A DNA stretch of 61,053 nt from Armatimonadaceae bacterium (lineage in GTDB: Bacteria > Armatimonadota > Armatimonadia > Armatimonadales > Armatimonadaceae), in contig JAUJNC010000012.1 of NCBI GenBank assembly GCA_030446525.1, forward strand, positions 1 to 61,053. Reading direction: 5' to 3'. Below are positions 56,538 to 61,053 of this stretch, piece after piece (within the stretch, counting starts at the first letter, position 1; every line of letters begins with the position of its first letter). The position numbers and the translations under genes were made by a program. Under the pieces are notes generated by a model, which worked only from the letters and a program-made list of their open reading frames with translations, did not search any database and was not told where the DNA came from.

Positions 56538-59500
56538 ACACTCCTGGCACGTCCGTGCTCGTTAGGCGGGCTGCGGGCAAGTGGTGCGCAGACGATCACC
56601 CGCTTCCGCTCGCAGCTACGGCGCCCTGCTCGCGTACTCCGGCCCTGTTCCACCGCCGCACACACCCGCGTGAGGAGCCCTCGTCGAGCCCTGTGGCTCG
56701 ACGCCGACCTGGACGCCGGGCGCGCCAACCTGCGCACCGCGCTCGCCGCACTGCGGCGGCAGCTGGAGCCGCCCGGGATGACAGCCGGCGCCGTCCTGGC
56801 GACAGAGGGGCGGCTCCACGTCGGCCTTCGCCCGGGCGCGCCGTGGTGACCGACGTCGCCGAGTTCGCGGCCGCGGCCTGGCCGCCGGGCGGCCGGGCGC
56901 CGTCCCGGGAGAGCGGGCGCGCCTGCTGGCCCAGGCGGTCCAGACCTACGGCGGTCCCTCCTGCCCGGCTTTTATGAGACCTGGGTGCTCGGCGAGCGCG
57001 ACCGGCTCGCCGAGGCGTTCCTGGGCGCCCTGCGCCACCGCGGCCCATAGCGAGGGGGCGGGCGATCTGGACCAGGCGCTGGACTCTTCGCCCGCCGCGC
57101 CGTGGCCGCCGACCCGCTCCGGGAGGAGTGCCCACGCCGATGTCATCCGGCTGCTCCAGCGGGCCGGGCAGCCCCGCGCCGCGCGGCGCCAGTACCAGGG
57201 AACCGGAGCGCCTGCTGGGCGAGCAACTTTCCGGGAGACGAGCCCGCGCCCGGGAAGTGCGCGCGCTTGTCGCCCGGACGGAGCACAGAAAGCGCCCGGC
57301 GCGGCGCCGGCGCCGCGCCGTGTCGACGGCCCCACTCACCGTGGGGCGGCGGTTCTCGCGCGTGTCGCGGCGCGCCCGCCCCGCCGGTCACCCCTTCCGC
57401 CGAGCCATCGCCCTGTTTGCCCGTCACGTTCACGCGCTTCTTCGGGCGCGAGGACGAGATCACCGCGCTCGGCGACATCTCCGCGCGCGCGGCAATCCCG
57501 CCCCGTGACGCTCACCGGACCTGGGGGCGGCGGTAAGACGCGGCTTGCCCTCGAGGTGGCAGGCCACCTGGGAGACCCGTTCCGTGGTGGCATCTGTCTG
57601 TCCCCGGCCGACCTTCGGGAGCCCGAGCGCATCGTCGACACCGTCACCGATGCCCTGGGCTTACCCCGCTCGCCGGGCGCGGCGCCGCTCGACCGGATCG
57701 CGGAGGCGCTGTCGGAAAAGGCTCTGCGGGGCCCCGCGCTGCTGGTCCTGGACAACTTCGACAGCTCGTCGACGGGGGGCATCACTGGTGCGTAATGCTG
57801 CTCGAGCGGGCGCGATGCTGTCTTGTCTGGTCACCCGCGCCAGCGGCTGCTCCTGGAGGGCGAGCGCGAGTTCCCCCTGCTGCCCCTGCCCACCCCGACC
57901 TACCCGGGCACGCCCCAACGGCTGCTGGAGTTCCCAGCGTCCTCTTCGTCAACCCAGCGCCCAGGCCGCGCGGGCCGGACTTCCAGATCACCGCGCGCAA
58001 CGCCGCCCTGGTGGCCGCGTGCGCCAGGAAGCTCGAGGGCATCCCGCTGGCCCTCGAGCCTGGCCGCCGCCTGGGCCCAGACGCTCTACCCCGCCCGGAT
58101 GCTCAGCGCCTGGGGCGCCGCTTCGAACTGCTGGTGTCGCGTCGGCGCGACCTGTCGCCGCGCCACCGCACGCTGCGGGCGGCCCTGGAGTGGAGCCACG
58201 AGCCTGCTGGCGCCCCCGGCGCGTCGCTTCTCTCGCCTGCCTGTCCGTGTTCCGGGGGCGGCTGGACGCTGGAGGCGGCGGAGACGGTCTGCCAGGAACC
58301 GGAGGCGCTTGATTACCTCACGGAACTCCGGGATCATTCGCTGCTGCTGGCACAGGAGCAGGATGAGGTGATCCGCTTCCGGATGCTGGAGACGCTGCGC
58401 GAGTTCGCCCGCGAACAGCCACGGACGAGGCGTTTCTACGCCCTGTCGGCGCGCCATGCCCACTTCTTCCTCCGCCGGTGGAGCAGGCCGAGCCGAACCT
58501 CGTGGGGCCCGAGCAGGCGGCGTGGTTCCACCGCCTGGAGGCGGAGCACGACAACCTGCGCGCCGCGCTCGGGTGGTTTCAGGAAGCCGGGAGCGGGGCC
58601 GGAGCGGGGCTTCCCGCCTGGCGGCGGCGCTCCGGCAGTTCTGGGGGTGCGCGGCCATCTCGAGGAGGACGCGCGCGTGCTCGCCGCGATGCTCGCCCGC
58701 GCGCAGACCTCCCGTGCCGCGGGCGGCCCACGAAAAGGCGTCCCTGGCCCTCCTGAAGGCCAAAGCGATGATCGGCGCCGGCAACATGGCCTTCTCTCAG
58801 GGGCGCGACATGGCCCGCGCGCGCGCTGTATGAGCAGAGCCTCGCGCTGCTGCGGAAACAAGGCGACAGCGGCAAAGCGTCGCGGCCGCGCTCAACAGCC
58901 TGGGGAACGTGGGCAAAGTGCAAGGCGATTACGACGTGGCGCGCGCGCCCTGCACGAGGAGAGCTTGATCCTACGCAGGAAAGGACAAGACCGCCGGGGC
59001 ATCGCCTCACGCTCAACAGCCTGGGGAACGTGGTCAAAGAGCAGGGTGACTACGCCCAGGCGCGCGCCCTATACGAGGAGAGTCTGGCGATCAAGCGCGA
59101 AGTGGGGGGACACGACCGGGATCGCGACGACGCTCGACAACCTGGGGATTGTGGCCAGGTTCCAGGGCGACGCCGCCTGCGCGCGCCCGCCGCTGCACGA
59201 GGAGAGTTTGGCGCTGCTGCGGGGAGCCTGGGGGGACAAGCAGGGAACCGCCATATCCTCTTCAACCTGGGCCTGCTGCCAAGGAGCAAGGCGACCACGC
59301 GGCGGCACGCGCTCTCTTCGAGGAAAGTCTGGCGATACCGCGGGACAGGGGCGAGACGAGGGCTTCGCCTGGTCTTTGAGGGGGTTCGCCGGCCTCGCCG
59401 CGGCCCAGGGGCGGGCAGAGCGGGCTGCACGCATGTTCGGGGCCGCCGAGGCGCTGTACCAGGCCATCGGCCGGCCTGTGCCCCTCCGACCGGGTCGGTT

Positions 59501-59651
59501 ACGAGCAACCGTCGCCGCCGTTCGCGCCGCCCTGGGCGAGGCCACTTCGCCCGTGCCTGGACGCGGGGCCGGCCCCGCCGCCCGACGAAGCCGGGGCATA
59601 CGCCCTGGAAGAGCCGGGACGGCCCTTCCGAGCAGAACGGTTACGGCGTAA
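56534..59651 (+). CDS. SARP-like (BTAD) - STAND ATPase - TPR transcriptional regulator (heavily frameshifted)
   Basis: The ATG at 56534 follows GGGGAGG and overlaps the stop of the FeoB-associated gene. Fragments in several frames give an OmpR-like winged-helix region ending [20 protein letters not shown], a BTAD domain ([34 protein letters not shown]), a STAND ATPase ([15 protein letters not shown], Walker [16 protein letters not shown] near 57530, Walker [13 protein letters not shown]), and TPR repeats from about 58830 ([21 protein letters not shown]-like units). More than ten frame breaks occur. Such AfsR/SARP-type proteins activate nearby operons. Coupling to feo suggests iron-related control, but damage prevents certainty that it is functional. 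Confidence 0.7.
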
Positions 59652-59689
59652 AGTGGCGGCTAATCCGCCCGTAGCTACCAACCGGAGGG

Positions 59690-59722
59690 AAAGGCGCGGC
59701 AGGCCGGACCTGCCGCCTTTTT
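59690..59722 (+). terminator. Intrinsic terminator after the feo-regulator operon
   Basis: AAAGGC, a two-base bulge and GGCAGG pair with CCTGCCGCCTTT across a short loop, followed by a T run ending at 59722. It lies about 40 bases past the regulator's end. Confidence 0.75.
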
Positions 59723-59844
59723 CGTGGCTTTCTCGCCGGCGTCGCGTGTTCACGGTATTGTTCACGATCTGCTCACAGCGGGTGTTTATACTGCGCCATA
59801 CCAACAAACCGGCGCGCTCCCGAGCGCGGCGCGAAAGGAACACC

Positions 59845-60871
59845 ATGTCCGCCATTCTCAGACGCTTTTGACCCGGAAGTCGCGCTTCGCCGCTTTCGTG
59901 GCCGCCGGCCTGCCGTTCTTGGCCGCCGCGCCCTTCGTCCCGGTTCGCCTCGCCCTCGCGGCGCAGGACGCGAAGCCCGCCGAACCGGCGAGCGCGTCGC
60001 GCCGTGGGGCGTGGCGCTGCTCGAAGGAGCCTTCCGCTCCGGATCGACGTGGGGGCGCTCGAGAACTCGCCGACCCGCCTCCTCCGACCGTCGCCAATGA
60101 GGGCGGCTTCGCGCTGGGCCAGGCCGAGGCGATCCTCTGGGGCGGCGAGGGGTACAACGATGCCCGGAACGGCGCGATCAAGAATTCCCTGGTGCAAACG
60201 CTCAAGAAGGCCGGCTACGACTACCAGGTCGCCGCGGAGAAGGACACCAAGGACGGCCGGTTTCCATTTTTCTTCGTGGCGGCAAGACCGTCGCGAAGGA
60301 AGCCACGCTCGGCTTCTGGGTGGCCGGCGATGGCTTCACCTCGTGCTCGCCTGGGGCGCCATCACACCCAAAAGACGGGCAAGCAGACGGCTTCGCAGGC
60401 CCTACAAAAGGTGAGGCGGCGGGCGCCGACAAGAAGGCCGGGCCGCCCATACGAGCTGCGGCAAGGCGTTGCCGACGGGTCGGGCAGTTGAACGGACGAC
60501 GATCAGCGGCGTGAACTACAGGGCATACACGAACCGGCTGATGGGTTTTGGCGGCATGGTCCGCGCGCTTCACTTCTTTACCAGGACGGGCGCTACAAGA
60601 AGTTCTTCTACGTCCGGCAGCGCACGTACAGCCCTCGACCGAGGCCACCGCGACCAGGGCGTCGCCCGGCGACGACGGGGCACCTCACCCCGCGCCCGGC
60701 AAGGCTTACTACAAGGGCAGCACCGGCAGCCGCATCATAGACCGGGACATGACCCAGGCCGAGCGCAAGCCTACCACCTACCGGTGGGAGTGGCGCAGCG
60801 AGGGCGGCAAGCGCCAGCTCTACATGGGCCCCGGCGAGAAGAGCCTGAGCCTCTTCAAGCCGGGCGAGTAG
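59845..60871 (+). CDS. Putative secreted protein of unknown function (frameshifted)
   Basis: ATG 59845 has AAAGGAA seven bases upstream, and a TATACT at 59787-59792 may be its -10. A shift after seven codons leads to LTRKSRFAAFVAAGLPFLAA and VRLALAAQDAKPAEP, a signal peptide with a likely cut after ALA-A. Mature fragments include GQAEAILWGGEGYNDARNGA, NSLVQTLKKAGYDYQVAAEK, GPGEKSLSLFKPGE at the end, and a central region in pieces over three frames. I recognise no family. It is the last gene before the contig edge. Confidence 0.55.
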
Positions 60872-61053
60872 CGCGCCGAGCCGTGCGCGCAGCCCGGAAA
60901 CCGGCGCCCGCGTTTCGGCTAGGGTGGCCGCGAGACAATAAGATTAATGGACTGTTGTCATAGAGTGACCACCAAATAATGGGGAAAGCGGGCCACAGGG
61001 TTTTCAGACACCGGGTGAGCAACGCGGGGGGCCGACCTGAGAGAGGCCCGGGG
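60872..61053. other. Terminal non-coding stretch
   Basis: From the end of the secreted-protein gene to the window edge I see no gene, RNA or repeat. It includes a short AT-richer patch (60935-60960). Confidence 0.5.

Overview
The window is about 61 kb of GC-rich bacterial chromosome. The best guess at the lineage is Armatimonadota, or a close relative. This rests on the prepilin-like DUF1559 protein at 26161-26883 (an [16 protein letters not shown] helix followed by [12 protein letters not shown] and a C-terminal H-x9-DG), the GC content, the mix of Firmicutes-like genes (sbp, DUF881, McsB/ClpC) and a GH52 beta-xylosidase. It is an inference from protein style, not a marker-gene placement. 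Many genes are broken by one-base shifts that leave the family-conserved sequence intact in another frame, often two or three times per gene. I read these mainly as assembly or sequencing indels and annotate each gene over its whole conserved span.

Region 1 (1-17169, minus strand) is a division and cell wall (dcw) cluster transcribed right to left: mraZ, rsmH, ftsL, ftsI, murE, murF, mraY, murD, ftsW, murC, ddl, ftsQ, DUF881, sbp, ftsA, ftsZ. Many junctions are 4-base overlaps or strong Shine-Dalgarno couplings. A TTGACA-N17-TACAAT promoter lies upstream of mraZ with G-rich repeats next to it that resemble MraZ operators. murG and murB are not present. Region 2 (17287-26883) holds a divergently transcribed ROK sugar kinase with galT, a cyclase/STAND ATPase/TPR regulator, trxA, a hemolysin III-type membrane protein, an esterase, a D-2-hydroxyacid dehydrogenase and the DUF1559 protein.

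Region 3 (26982-32224, minus) is a stress operon in the order SpoIIE-type phosphatase, mcsB, clpC, with no CtsR or McsA. It ends at a palindromic terminator. Region 4 (32316-41838) contains a geranylgeranyl-reductase-like flavoprotein with a probably leaderless mRNA, a GH52 beta-xylosidase, a DUF1992 protein, a DUF2089 / small membrane protein / DUF4097 envelope-type operon, an amidohydrolase with a sugar phosphate isomerase, and an M55 D-aminopeptidase.

Region 5 (41940-48627) contains the most interesting gene. It is an exported two-domain peroxiredoxin (42432-43640) with an in-frame TGA exactly where the peroxidatic cysteine belongs, and a 9-bp hairpin with a bulged U starts 14 bases after it. 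This is the expected layout of a bacterial selenoprotein. DUF2203, tyrS, an ABC-2 permease, a phytanoyl-CoA dioxygenase-like protein and an M20 peptidase follow.

Region 6 (48701-61053, plus) encodes signalling and iron uptake: a multi-PAS hybrid histidine kinase followed 2 bases later by a receiver-adenylate cyclase, then feoA-feoB-FeoB-associated protein-SARP/STAND regulator as a coupled chain, and a secreted protein of unknown function at the contig end. No tRNA, rRNA, CRISPR array or insertion sequence was recognised. No gene-free stretch exceeds 300 bases.
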